A stretch of DNA of 64,000 nucleotides from PALSA-1353 sp036267155 (GCA_036267155.1 DATAWP010000004.1:1-64000); one strand, 5' to 3'; shown: positions 15,481 to 23,091, counted from the stretch's first letter. Notes: generated by a model from the letters alone, not told the origin. A program made the numbers and translations.

Positions 15481-16011
15481 TCAGGATGTCGGGGCGGGCG
15501 GGGCAGTGGCAAGCAGGTCGATGTACGCCCCGGCCACGAGCGAGGCGTCATCCACTTTCAATTTTCGCATGATTTCGCGGGCAGTGCTCACGGCGGCTTC
15601 CGCGGAGCCATCCGGCGGCAGAACAACCTCGAGTTCCACAAAATCCCCCAGCTCTTGAACCTCGTCGAGATGGACCCGCGTCGTTCCCACGATAAACAAC
15701 CTGCGGCTCTTGCGGACGATCCCCCGAATACCGAAGGCGCTTTCCAACTGCCGACGCATGATGACCGCGTCGGAGACCGGGAATCGGATGTAGTTGGAAC
15801 ATTTCGGGCCTGTTTCATCGGCTCGATCGTAAAAGATCAATTCACTGCGTGTATGGTTGATGGTGCGCAATTTGAGCCGGCCCGCGGGGACGCCGAAAAA
15901 GACGTCCTCCTGGAAAAGCGCTTCGGAATGCGAAGACGATAAGGCTTGCGCAAGACGCAGTGTTTCCGTCAAGTCGTGCGCCCGGGCCTTGATTTCGATG
16001 TTTCGATTCAT
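15481..16011 (-). CDS. CYTH-domain protein (class IV adenylate cyclase/thiamine-triphosphatase type)
   Basis: This 176-residue protein begins NRNIEIKARAHDL, the first strand of the CYTH tunnel fold, and has RLKLRTINHTRSELIFYDRA, the arginine-bearing strands that hold the triphosphate, and VHLDEVQELGDFVELEVVL, which carries the acidic metal ligands. Such proteins bind triphosphates; known activities include adenylate cyclase, thiamine-triphosphatase and tripolyphosphatase. The start overlaps the stop of the HigA gene (ATGA at 16008-16011), so it is translationally coupled to a toxin-antitoxin operon. That coupling is unusual and its meaning is unclear. Confidence 0.82.
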   Translation of the reverse strand: MNRNIEIKARAHDLTETLRLAQALSSSHSEALFQEDVFFGVPAGRLKLRTINHTRSELIFYDRADETGPKCSNYIRFPVSDAVIMRRQLESAFGIRGIVRKSRRLFIVGTTRVHLDEVQELGDFVELEVVLPPDGSAEAAVSTAREIMRKLKVDDASLVAGAYIDLLATAPPAPTS

Positions 16012-16454
16012 TTACGGCTGCATTCACTCCGGAAAAAAACTGCCGGATTCAATCCGAACCGTTCGCACAGACACTCGATCGCCGACTTGCTGAATTCGCG
16101 TCGCCCCGAAAGCATCTCTGAAAGATTGCTTTGTCCAAGTCCGATTTCTCTGGCCAGTCCGCTGATCGACAATCCCCGTTCCGTCATAAGCTGTCGGAGC
16201 AACCCGGCCGGATTAACATGTGACAAATCGAGTTTCAGCCGCGCTTCCCGCTCATATTCGTCGATGATTTTCGCCAACAGCTCCAGGTAGTCCAGAATTC
16301 CCTGGTCGTGCGCGTTCTGATGTTGCAGCGAAGTTCTTGTAAAGAACACCATGGCCGCGCGATGTTGCGAGTGGCTCTTCAATCGTCGAAGCGGGAAACG
16401 CCGCACCAGTTCAAGGTAGGTGTCCCGCACGAGTTCGGCTCGTCGAGTTTTCAT
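16008..16454 (-). CDS. higA: HigA antitoxin, XRE family
   Basis: This 148-residue protein has an N-terminal helical domain (YLELVRRFPLRRLKSHSQ) and a C-terminal helix-turn-helix (LSISGLAREIGLGQSNLSEM). It neutralises the HigB encoded just before it and should bind the palindrome over the promoter. ATG 16454 is two bases after the toxin stop. The frame is open much further upstream (to 16871), but that part is antisense to the toxin gene's frame region and was rejected. Toxin-first order is typical of HigBA. A paralogue without a toxin is at 8326. Its stop overlaps the CYTH start. Confidence 0.85.
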   Translation of the reverse strand: MKTRRAELVRDTYLELVRRFPLRRLKSHSQHRAAMVFFTRTSLQHQNAHDQGILDYLELLAKIIDEYEREARLKLDLSHVNPAGLLRQLMTERGLSISGLAREIGLGQSNLSEMLSGRREFSKSAIECLCERFGLNPAVFFRSECSRK

Positions 16455-16456
16455 TG

Positions 16457-16768
16457 TCAATACCTCCGCTTCCATCGTTCCATGGAGTATTCGCCGTGGG
16501 TCATGATTTGCAAAATCGCGACGGTCTGAGCGGTGTACACGATGTTCGTCACCATTCGATATCGGTTTCCGCAGACGTCGAAGACCGTTACTCTTGCGCC
16601 GCTGCCCACCGTCACACCCCCATCCGCGGCGGGAAACACGCGGCGTACGTCCTGAAGGTTCGCCCATGCGGTCGTCCGCGCCGCCAGCAGCCAGTTCTCC
16701 AGCCATCGGCGCGCATCGGCGTGTTGGTGAGAAAATCGCGCAATGACGCGCTCGTCGAGAACCCGCAT
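16457..16768 (-). CDS. higB: HigB toxin, ribosome-dependent mRNA interferase
   Basis: The 103-residue protein carries the HigB-toxin pattern: ARRWLENWLLAARTTAWANL (helix pair), then FDVCGNRYRMVTNIVYTAQ and a final THGEYSMERWKRRY with His, Tyr and basic residues typical of the active site. Members cut mRNA on the ribosome. ATG 16768 was preferred to the in-frame ATG at 16780 because a good -35/-10 pair ends just upstream of it and the upstream ATG lies inside the operator palindrome. The higA gene follows two bases after the stop. Confidence 0.83.
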   Translation of the reverse strand: MRVLDERVIARFSHQHADARRWLENWLLAARTTAWANLQDVRRVFPAADGGVTVGSGARVTVFDVCGNRYRMVTNIVYTAQTVAILQIMTHGEYSMERWKRRY

Positions 16769-16772
16769 GGGC

Positions 16773-16789
16773 CATCTCATTATGAGATG
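16773..16789. promoter_or_regulatory. Operator palindrome of the HigBA-CYTH operon
   Basis: CATCTCAT, one T, and ATGAGATG form a perfect palindrome that covers the -10 box of the operon. HigA proteins usually repress their operon by binding such sites, so this is the likely autoregulatory site. Confidence 0.65.
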
Positions 16790-16807
16790 CCTTGGACTTC
16801 ACGTCAA
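16779..16807 (-). promoter_or_regulatory. Promoter TTGACG-17-CATAAT of the HigBA-CYTH operon
   Basis: On the minus strand TTGACG (16802-16807) and CATAAT (16779-16784) are 17 bases apart. CATAAT ends 10 bases before ATG 16768, so the leader is very short or absent. Confidence 0.65.
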
Positions 16808-16907
16808 GGCGCTGAAGCTTGGCGGTCCTTTTTTGCATTCGCGCCGCAATGGTTTCATCGCGGCGCGTCAAGAGGGACTCCCGACATTGGCGCGTTCGCC
16901 GGATGAT

Positions 16908-16935
16908 TTGAGGTGCCGCCGCAGTCTGCTAAGAT
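16908..16935 (+). promoter_or_regulatory. Promoter TTGAGG-16-TGC-TAAGAT of the GH10-like gene
   Basis: TTGAGG at 16908-16913 and TAAGAT at 16930-16935 are 16 bases apart; the -10 is extended by TGC. The start codon lies 18 bases downstream of the -10, giving a leader of about 12 bases. Confidence 0.45.
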
Positions 16936-16953
16936 GGCCTGGTAGTTGGAAAT

Positions 16954-18465
16954 ATGTCGATCAAGTTCGAGATTTATCGTGACGGTATCCGGTTGACCCA
17001 GTTCACCCCCGTGGCGCCGATGGCCATGGGGCCTGAAAGCGTTCCGCTGCCGGCCGAGATTTATTTCCGCGATGGGATTCTGGTCCTGAACCGTGCCGAC
17101 GAGCACGCGCTGGGCATCGCGCTGCTTTGGGATGTGCCGGGGGTGGGGACTCTTCATCTGGAAACCACCCGGCTTCAGCATCGCGAACAGCCGTACAATC
17201 TCAACGTCGAATTGGCCCGCTTCCGGCTCATGAAGATCGTACAGAAGCAGGAAGACTGGAATTTATTCGATTTTCCCAAGGCCGACCGCTTCAACCAGCG
17301 ATTCCGCGACAGCCAAAGTCTCTTGGCCGATGCGTTGGGCAAGTTGCACGAACCAGCAGAGGCGGCCAAGCTGGCGGATCAATCCCTGGCCATCGCCATC
17401 GATCTTTCCGAGCAACTTTCCATTTTTCACGGCGAATTGCTGATCAACCGCCGTAAGCAGACCAACGCGTTTGTAAAACACATCGTCGGTTGCCGGCTCG
17501 ACCCGGTGATCCAGAATCAGAAATACAAGGACACGCTGAGCAACAATTTTGATTACGCGGTTTTGCCGATTCGGTGGAACCAGCTTCAGCCCGAGGAGCA
17601 TACGTTTGATGCATCGGCCGTCGATGAATGGGCCGATTTACTCTCGCGCAAGCGCATGCCCATCATCGCCGGGCCGCTGATCGATCTCACCGAGGGCGAA
17701 GTCCCCGATTGGATGTACATCTGGGAACACGATTTCGACACGCTGCGCGAGCTGGCGTATGAATACGTGCAGAAGGTCGTCACGCGTTATCGCAAGCACG
17801 TTTCCGTCTGGAACGTTTGCGCGGGCCTGCACACCAACAGCGTCTTTACCCTCAGCTTCGAGCAGGTGATCGAATTGACCCGGCTGCTGGTCGCGCAGGT
17901 GAAAACGCTTCTCCCCGCGGCGCGCACGTTGGTGACGATCAAATATCCGTTCGGCGAGCATCATGCCCGCAGCCGATCCAGCGTTCCTCCCATGCTCTAT
18001 GCCGAAATGGTGGCGCAGGGCGGGATCAGCTTTGAAGCGTTTGGCCTGGAATTCGAAATGGGCGTCCCATCGCCGGGAATGTTCACGCGCGATCTGTTTC
18101 AGTTCAGTTGCATGTTGGACAAATTTTCAACGCTCGGCCGGCCGCTGTTTCTCACCAGCCTGTGTGTTCCCGGCCGATCGACGCCCGATCCGCACGATCG
18201 TTCCGAAGGCAAGCTCGATCCGATCCTGGCCGGGAAATGGAAGCGTCCATGGGATCCGGAACTTCAGGCCGAGTGGCTTTCCGCCGCGTATCGGCTGGCG
18301 CTCAGCAAGCCGTACATCGAATCCATCGCCTGGGGAAATCTGGCGGATACCAATCCGACTTTGCCGGCGGGGGGGCTGCTGGACGACATGCTCAAGCCCA
18401 AGCCCGCGTTCGTCAAAATCCAGGAAATGCGCGAGCAATTCCACATCTGGCAGCGAAAGGTGTGA
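16954..18465 (+). CDS. GH10 (xylanase)-like protein that appears to lack both catalytic glutamates
   Basis: The 503-residue protein has an N-terminal region of about 150 residues without a known domain and a C-terminal region with GH10-like barrel strands: NNFDYAVLPIRWNQLQPEE, VDEWADLLSRKRMPIIAGPL, YRKHVSVWNVCAGLHTNS and GRPLFLTSLCVPG. In active GH10 enzymes the acid/base is in WDVVNE and the nucleophile in ITELD; here the matching strands read WNVCAG and LTSLC, so both glutamates seem lost. No signal peptide is present. It may be a carbohydrate-binding or signalling pseudoenzyme. The ComEA-like gene follows after three bases. Confidence 0.7.
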   Translation: MSIKFEIYRDGIRLTQFTPVAPMAMGPESVPLPAEIYFRDGILVLNRADEHALGIALLWDVPGVGTLHLETTRLQHREQPYNLNVELARFRLMKIVQKQEDWNLFDFPKADRFNQRFRDSQSLLADALGKLHEPAEAAKLADQSLAIAIDLSEQLSIFHGELLINRRKQTNAFVKHIVGCRLDPVIQNQKYKDTLSNNFDYAVLPIRWNQLQPEEHTFDASAVDEWADLLSRKRMPIIAGPLIDLTEGEVPDWMYIWEHDFDTLRELAYEYVQKVVTRYRKHVSVWNVCAGLHTNSVFTLSFEQVIELTRLLVAQVKTLLPAARTLVTIKYPFGEHHARSRSSVPPMLYAEMVAQGGISFEAFGLEFEMGVPSPGMFTRDLFQFSCMLDKFSTLGRPLFLTSLCVPGRSTPDPHDRSEGKLDPILAGKWKRPWDPELQAEWLSAAYRLALSKPYIESIAWGNLADTNPTLPAGGLLDDMLKPKPAFVKIQEMREQFHIWQRKV

Positions 18466-18468
18466 CGC

Positions 18469-18849
18469 TTGCTCGGCACGCCCTCCCAACGCCGCGGCTT
18501 GAGCCTGCTGCTGGGCATCCTCATTCTCATCCTGGCGATCCGATTGATTCTGAATCCCACGACCGTGCCCGATCCCCAGCCGGCCGAGGGGCCGAGGGCC
18601 AGCGAATTGGCCGATCGCGTCGATCCGAACGTGGCCTCCGAAGCGGAGTTGGCGGCCATCCCCGGCCTCGGCGAAAAACGCGCCGAAGCGATCGTTGAAT
18701 TTCGCCGGCGATTCGCGTCCCGCCATCCCGGTCGCCGTGCTTTTGACGCGGCATCCGATCTCGAGGAAATCTCCGGCATCGGCGCCGCCACGGCGGAGAT
18801 GATGGAGCCGTATCTGATTTTTCCTCCGGCATCGACGACCCGTCGGTGA
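18469..18849 (+). CDS. ComEA-like membrane-anchored helix-hairpin-helix protein
   Basis: This 126-residue protein has one N-terminal membrane helix (LSLLLGILILILAIRLIL) and a C-terminal domain with two helix-hairpin-helix motifs: VDPNVASEAELAAIPGLGEK and LEEISGIGAATAEMM. ComEA binds double-stranded DNA at the cell surface during transformation with the help of type IV pili; a full pilus locus lies 4 kb downstream, and the two may be linked in function. The start is TTG 18469, three bases after the GH10-like stop. No comEC is nearby. Other small HhH membrane proteins have no known role, so the function is tentative. Confidence 0.75.
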   Translation: MLGTPSQRRGLSLLLGILILILAIRLILNPTTVPDPQPAEGPRASELADRVDPNVASEAELAAIPGLGEKRAEAIVEFRRRFASRHPGRRAFDAASDLEEISGIGAATAEMMEPYLIFPPASTTRR

Positions 18850-18890
18850 TAGAGATTTGAATGAATTGGTGATTTTCGGGCCATTACGGC

Positions 18891-18896
18891 TATAAT
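18891..18896 (+). promoter_or_regulatory. -10 hexamer TATAAT upstream of the orphan antitoxin
   Basis: The motif GGC-TATAAT lies 18 bases before ATG 18915; AAGGTG between them can serve as a ribosome-binding site. It resembles the uvrB promoter 337 bases downstream. Confidence 0.5.
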
Positions 18897-18914
18897 TCCG
18901 CGATAAGGTGACGC

Positions 18915-19196
18915 ATGGCCACAACGCTTCACACCACGGATATTTCTCTCACGCTTCGACTATCCGACCAGGCACGAGCCAAGCTGTCTGAGCAGGCGGC
19001 TCAAAGCGGTCAGGACATCGCCGCGGTTGCCTCGGACCTCATTGAACAGGCCATTGCCCGCCCCACGGTTGATGAACTGCTCGCGCCTTACCGCAAGCAG
19101 GTGGCCGAAAGTGGCATGAGCAACCAAGAGCTGGATGACTTTTTCCGCGAACAGCTTGAAGCTCATCGCCGGGAGAAAAGGGCGAAATCCACCTGA
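18915..19196 (+). CDS. Solitary antitoxin-like protein
   Basis: This 93-residue protein begins with a strand and two helices (ISLTLRLSDQARAKLSEQAA), as in ribbon-helix-helix antitoxins, and continues with a charged helical tail (LDDFFREQLEAHRREKRAK). It is similar in size and N-terminal layout to the PIN antitoxin at 182. No toxin gene follows; the uvrB start is 43 bases away. It may be a remnant, a regulator, or an antitoxin acting on a toxin elsewhere. Confidence 0.6.
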   Translation: MATTLHTTDISLTLRLSDQARAKLSEQAAQSGQDIAAVASDLIEQAIARPTVDELLAPYRKQVAESGMSNQELDDFFREQLEAHRREKRAKST

Positions 19197-19227
19197 CGAG
19201 CCCGCACACAAACAATCATCTCATGGC

Positions 19228-19233
19228 TATAAT
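19228..19233 (+). promoter_or_regulatory. -10 hexamer TATAAT of uvrB (probable leaderless start)
   Basis: A perfect TATAAT in the context GGC-TATAAT ends six bases before the uvrB ATG at 19240. There is no room for a ribosome-binding site. No LexA-like box was seen nearby. Confidence 0.65.
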
Positions 19234-19239
19234 CCGCCC

Positions 19240-21312
19240 ATGGGCCAGTTCCAGGTTGTCAGTCCGTTTCAGCCGCAGGGGGATCAGCCGCAGGCCATCG
19301 ACAGGCTCGTCGCCAACATCCAGGGCGGGTCGCGATTCCAGACGCTGATGGGCGTTACTGGGTCCGGCAAGACTTTCACGATGGCCCATGCTATCGCGCG
19401 ATTAAACCGGCCCACGCTGGTGATCTCGCATAATAAGACTTTGGCGGCGCAGCTTTACGAGGAATTCAAAGATCTGTTCCCTCACAACGCGGTCGGGTAT
19501 TTCGTCAGCTATTACGATTACTATCAGCCCGAGGCGTACATTCCCCAGCGCGACATCTACATCGAAAAAGATGCCAGCCGGAATGACGATCTGGATCGCC
19601 TGCGCCTATCGGCGACCAGCAATCTCGTCAGCCGAAGCGACGTGCTGCTCGTGGCTTCGGTATCGTGCATTTTCGGGCTTGGGTCGCCGACGGATTACAA
19701 GGCGTCGGTGCTGCCCATTCGCCGCGGGATCGAGACCGACCGCGACGAGATGCTCCGCAAGCTCATCGACCTGCAATACGCCCGCAACGACATCGACTTT
19801 AAACGCGGCACGTTCCGCGTGCGAGGCGATGTCGTCGAGTTGCATCCATCCTACGAGCAATTCGCCTATCGCATCGAATTCTTCGGCGACGAGATCACGG
19901 CCATCGACGCGGTGAATCCGCTGACGGGCGAAGTGCTCCGCAGCGAGGAGCAAATCTTCATCTATCCCGCCGTTCACTACGTCATGCCGGAAGAGCGCGT
20001 CCAGGGCGCAGTGCAATCCATCCGCGAGGAGTTGGATCAGCAGGTCATGCACCTTCGCGGCCAGGCCAAGCTTCTCGAAGCCCAGCGCCTGCTCGCGCGA
20101 ACCAAGTACGACCTGGAAATGATCCTGGAGGTCGGCTATTGCAGCGGCATCGAGAACTACAGCCGGCATCTCGACGGACGTAAGCCCGGCGAAAAGCCGT
20201 ACACGCTGATCGATTATTTTCCCAAGGATTTCCTGCTGATCATCGACGAATCGCACGTGACGCTTCCGCAGATTCACGCGATGTACAACGGCGACCGGCA
20301 GCGCAAGCTGGTGCTCGTCGAGCACGGATTCCGCCTGCCCAGCGCGCTGGACAACCGCCCGCTGAAGTATGAAGAATTCGAGACGATGTGGAACCAGGTG
20401 GTTTTCGTCTCGGCCACGCCTGGCAAATATGAATTGGAAAAAACCGGCGGCGAAGTCGTTGAGCAGGTCATCCGTCCCACGGGGCTGATCGATCCTGAAA
20501 TCGTCGTGCATCCCGCTCAGGGGCAGGTTCCACACCTCCTGGGTCAAATAAAAGAGCGCGTCGAGCAAGGCCAGCGCGTGCTTGTGACCGCGCTCACGAA
20601 GCGCCTGGCCGAGGACCTCAGCGCGTACCTCCAGGAAGCCGGCATTCGCGGGAGATATCTTCACAGCGAAATCGAAACGCTGGAACGGGTGGAAATTCTG
20701 GGCGATCTTCGCCGGGGCGATTTCGACGTGTTGGTCGGGATCAATCTTCTGCGCGAAGGGCTGGACTTGCCGGAGGTTTCGATGGTGGCGATTCTCGATG
20801 CCGACAAGGCCGGGTTTCTCCGCAGCGAGACGTCGCTGATTCAGACGATTGGCCGGGCCGCCCGCAATGTCAATGCGAAGGTGATTCTGTACGCCGACAC
20901 GATTACGCCGGCGATGCGGAAGGCGATCGACGAGACGGCGCGTCGCCGGCAGATTCAGACGCAATTCAACGCCGAGCACGGCATTACGCCCAAAACCGTG
21001 GAAAAAGCCATCCGCACCGGCATCGAAGCGGAGATGAAAGCCCGACGGACGGTTCGTGAAGCCATTCGCGAGCGGGACGAGCAGTTCGATCAGAGCGAGT
21101 TGATTCGCTTGTTGGAGGAGGAGATGTTGGAGGCCGCGAAGAATCTGGAGTTCGAGCGTGCCGCCCAGCTTCGGGATAAATTGAACGAGATCAAAGGCGT
21201 TCCGACGATCAAGAGCGGGCGAACCTGGGAGCCGGAGGTGACGGAATCGGATCAGCGCACGCGGATTTGGCGTCCAAAGAGCGCCGGCCGCGGAAAGCGC
21301 GCGGCAAAGTGA
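19240..21312 (+). CDS. uvrB: Excinuclease ABC subunit B
   Basis: UvrB is the helicase-like damage-recognition subunit of nucleotide excision repair. The 690-residue protein begins FQVVSPFQPQGDQPQAIDRL, with Walker A GVTGSGKTFTMAHAI at about 38-52, the beta-hairpin YYDYYQPEAYIPQRDIYIEK, the DEAD-like LLIIDESHVTLPQIHAMY, helicase motifs VTALTKRLAEDL and GINLLREGLDLPEVSMVAIL, and a C-terminal UVR domain (LLEEEMLEAAKNLEFERAAQ). The frame opens 105 bases earlier, but homology and a TATAAT six bases upstream fix ATG 19240. No uvrA or uvrC is in the window. Confidence 0.97.
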   Translation: MGQFQVVSPFQPQGDQPQAIDRLVANIQGGSRFQTLMGVTGSGKTFTMAHAIARLNRPTLVISHNKTLAAQLYEEFKDLFPHNAVGYFVSYYDYYQPEAYIPQRDIYIEKDASRNDDLDRLRLSATSNLVSRSDVLLVASVSCIFGLGSPTDYKASVLPIRRGIETDRDEMLRKLIDLQYARNDIDFKRGTFRVRGDVVELHPSYEQFAYRIEFFGDEITAIDAVNPLTGEVLRSEEQIFIYPAVHYVMPEERVQGAVQSIREELDQQVMHLRGQAKLLEAQRLLARTKYDLEMILEVGYCSGIENYSRHLDGRKPGEKPYTLIDYFPKDFLLIIDESHVTLPQIHAMYNGDRQRKLVLVEHGFRLPSALDNRPLKYEEFETMWNQVVFVSATPGKYELEKTGGEVVEQVIRPTGLIDPEIVVHPAQGQVPHLLGQIKERVEQGQRVLVTALTKRLAEDLSAYLQEAGIRGRYLHSEIETLERVEILGDLRRGDFDVLVGINLLREGLDLPEVSMVAILDADKAGFLRSETSLIQTIGRAARNVNAKVILYADTITPAMRKAIDETARRRQIQTQFNAEHGITPKTVEKAIRTGIEAEMKARRTVREAIRERDEQFDQSELIRLLEEEMLEAAKNLEFERAAQLRDKLNEIKGVPTIKSGRTWEPEVTESDQRTRIWRPKSAGRGKRAAK

Positions 21313-21342
21313 CGCGTATTCTTTTTTATAGGCGCTAAACGC

Positions 21343-21348
21343 TATAAC
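21343..21348 (+). promoter_or_regulatory. -10 hexamer TATAAC of the second HigBA operon
   Basis: TATAAC ends eight bases before GTG 21357 and is preceded by CGC. No ribosome-binding site separates them. Confidence 0.5.
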
Positions 21349-21356
21349 ATGGAAGC

Positions 21357-21653
21357 GTGGCGATCAGAAACTTTCGGGATCGAGGCACGCGCGATGTTGC
21401 GGCCGGAATAAACTCGAAATTTGCCAGACGTTGCTTGTCCGTCGATTTGCATGAAATCGCGAGAAGGCGCTTGGCTTTTCTCGCGTCGGCACAATCATTG
21501 AGAGACTTACAGGCGTGGCCAGGCCTTAAGTTGCATGCCCTCGCGGGCGATCGGAAGGGGCAACACGCGATCCGAATAAACGACCAATATAGAATCTGCT
21601 TCGCGTGGACCGTCTATGGTGTCGACGACGTTGAGATCACCGACTACCATTGA
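21357..21653 (+). CDS. higB: HigB-type toxin, RelE superfamily (plasmid maintenance killer family)
   Basis: This 98-residue protein starts at GTG 21357 and matches the killer-type family: RRLAFLASAQSLRDLQAWPG, LKLHALAGDRKGQHAIRIND and QYRICFAWTVYGVDDVEITD. In this family the basic residues and the terminal YH motif take part in ribosome-dependent mRNA cleavage. The antitoxin gene follows 13 bases after the stop. It is unrelated in sequence to the HigB at 16457, so the window holds two different HigBA types. The position between uvrB and nadC, two housekeeping genes, marks it as an insertion. Confidence 0.87.
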   Translation: MAIRNFRDRGTRDVAAGINSKFARRCLSVDLHEIARRRLAFLASAQSLRDLQAWPGLKLHALAGDRKGQHAIRINDQYRICFAWTVYGVDDVEITDYH

Positions 21654-21666
21654 GAGGAGAACAAGA

Positions 21667-21966
21667 ATGACAAGATATTCCGGAGATTTTCCCATTGCGG
21701 TACATCCCGGCGACATCTTGCAGGAGATGCTTGACGAGAAATCCGTTTCCCAATCCGGGCTTGCGCGGCACCTGGGGACCGATGTCGCGCGAATCAACGA
21801 GATTTGCCGGCGTCGCCGCGGAATCTCTGCGGAGATGGCGGTGATGCTGGCTAAGGCGTTCGGCACCTCGGCATCGCTGTGGCTGAACCTGCAGAAGAAT
21901 TGGGAATTAAGCCAAGTCGATCCTCGCGCCGCGCGCCTGGTGCGTCCACTTCGCGCATCGGCGTGA
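21667..21966 (+). CDS. higA: HigA antitoxin, XRE family (HPGDIL type)
   Basis: The 99-residue protein contains FPIAVHPGDILQEMLDEKSV, the family signature, and a helix-turn-helix, SQSGLARHLGTDVARINEIC, followed by AMVTLAKAFG-like AEMAVMLAKAFGTSASLWLN. It binds and neutralises the preceding HigB and usually represses the operon. ATG 21667 has a GAGAGGA ribosome-binding site; the frame is open upstream to 21616 but that start lacks support. nadC starts 17 bases after its stop. Confidence 0.9.
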   Translation: MTRYSGDFPIAVHPGDILQEMLDEKSVSQSGLARHLGTDVARINEICRRRRGISAEMAVMLAKAFGTSASLWLNLQKNWELSQVDPRAARLVRPLRASA

Positions 21967-21983
21967 ATTTGGAGAATCAACCG

Positions 21984-22892
21984 ATGTCCGTACCGTTGCA
22001 ATTCCCAAAATTCGAAGACATCCGCGAGATCATCCAACTGGCTCATCGCGAGGATTTGCGGGACGGCGATGTCACCAGCCGGCTTACCATTTCCGAGGAC
22101 GCGGTCGGCGTCGGGACGCTGCTGCAAAAGGAAGTGGGCGTCACCTGCGGATTGCCGCTGGTGGAGATGATCTGCCGGGTTTACGACGAGCGGCTCCGGG
22201 TCGAGCCGATTCCCGGATTTCATCTGGATATCCTCGAAGGCTGTTTCAGCGAAGCGCGGTCGTTGCCGCTGGTGCGCATCCGCGGGCCGTTGCGGTCGCT
22301 CCTGTCGGCCGAGCGGGTCACCCTGAATTTTCTTCAGCATTTATCCGGGGTGGCGACGCAGACGCATCGCTTCGTCCGGCGCGTGGAAGGGACGGCCGCT
22401 CAGATATTCGACACGCGCAAGACCCTTCCGGGCCTGCGAATCCTCGACAAATATGCCGTGCGATGCGGCGGGGGGCACAATCATCGAATGGGGCTGTTCG
22501 ATGGGTTGCTCATCAAGGACAACCATCTTGCCGCCATACCGCTGAAGGAATTGACCGGCTATTTGTCCGAGGTCCTCGCCCGCAGCCGCGGGGAATCTCC
22601 CGATCGGCTTATCGAGATCGAGGTGGAGAACCTGGACCAATTCCGTGAGGTGCTGGCGCTTGAGGGGAGCTATGTGATTTTGCTGGACAATATAGATTGC
22701 CCGCGGATGCAGACGGCCGTGGAGCTTCGCGATCGCGCGGGCAAGAAGGGGAAGGTGGCCCTGGAGGCGTCCGGCGGCGTGACGCTGGAAACGGTTCGCT
22801 CCATCGCACTCACCGGTGTCGATCGCATCTCGGTGGGGGCGATGACCCACTCCGCGCCGGCTCTGGATATCAGCATGGAAATCGAGAGGTAG
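21984..22892 (+). CDS. nadC: Quinolinate phosphoribosyltransferase (decarboxylating)
   Basis: NadC turns quinolinate and PRPP into nicotinate mononucleotide in NAD synthesis. The 302-residue protein shows HREDLRDGDVTSRL, the RVTLNFLQHLSGVATQTHRF helix with the active-site Arg/His, DTRKTLPGLRILDKYAVRCG, HNHRMGLFDGLLIKDNH and VALEASGGVTLETV. ATG 21984 has a GGAGA ribosome-binding site nine bases upstream; the frame is open earlier through higA but shows no homology there. nadA and nadB are not in the window. Confidence 0.97.
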   Translation: MSVPLQFPKFEDIREIIQLAHREDLRDGDVTSRLTISEDAVGVGTLLQKEVGVTCGLPLVEMICRVYDERLRVEPIPGFHLDILEGCFSEARSLPLVRIRGPLRSLLSAERVTLNFLQHLSGVATQTHRFVRRVEGTAAQIFDTRKTLPGLRILDKYAVRCGGGHNHRMGLFDGLLIKDNHLAAIPLKELTGYLSEVLARSRGESPDRLIEIEVENLDQFREVLALEGSYVILLDNIDCPRMQTAVELRDRAGKKGKVALEASGGVTLETVRSIALTGVDRISVGAMTHSAPALDISMEIER

Positions 22893-22911
22893 AAGCACGT
22901 CCCATATCCTT

Positions 22912-22990
22912 TTCACCGCGCGCTCTCGGCAACGCGGAGGTCCTTGCGGAGGTCCTTGCGGCGCTTTCGCGTAACGCAGGAACCGCTTCC
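22912..22990. repeat. Degenerate repeat with a 12-bp tandem duplication after nadC
   Basis: CACCGCGCGCTCTCGGCAAC begins like the palindromic repeat family seen elsewhere; GGAGGTCCTTGC is then repeated in tandem. The copy has decayed and no clear right arm remains. Confidence 0.35.
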
Positions 22991-23091
22991 TTTACCGCCA
23001 ATAACGTTTGGGGCAGCGTACACGTGTTAAGTCGCGCAAATTCTGCGCCGATGAGCCAGAAGTCCGAATCCGGATTTTTGGAGGAAGTGCA

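Noticed and set aside
19606..20979. 457-codon open frame antisense to uvrB
   Set aside because: A shadow of uvrB; composition (many His/Arg/Val mixtures) is that of antisense translation and no domain is recognisable.
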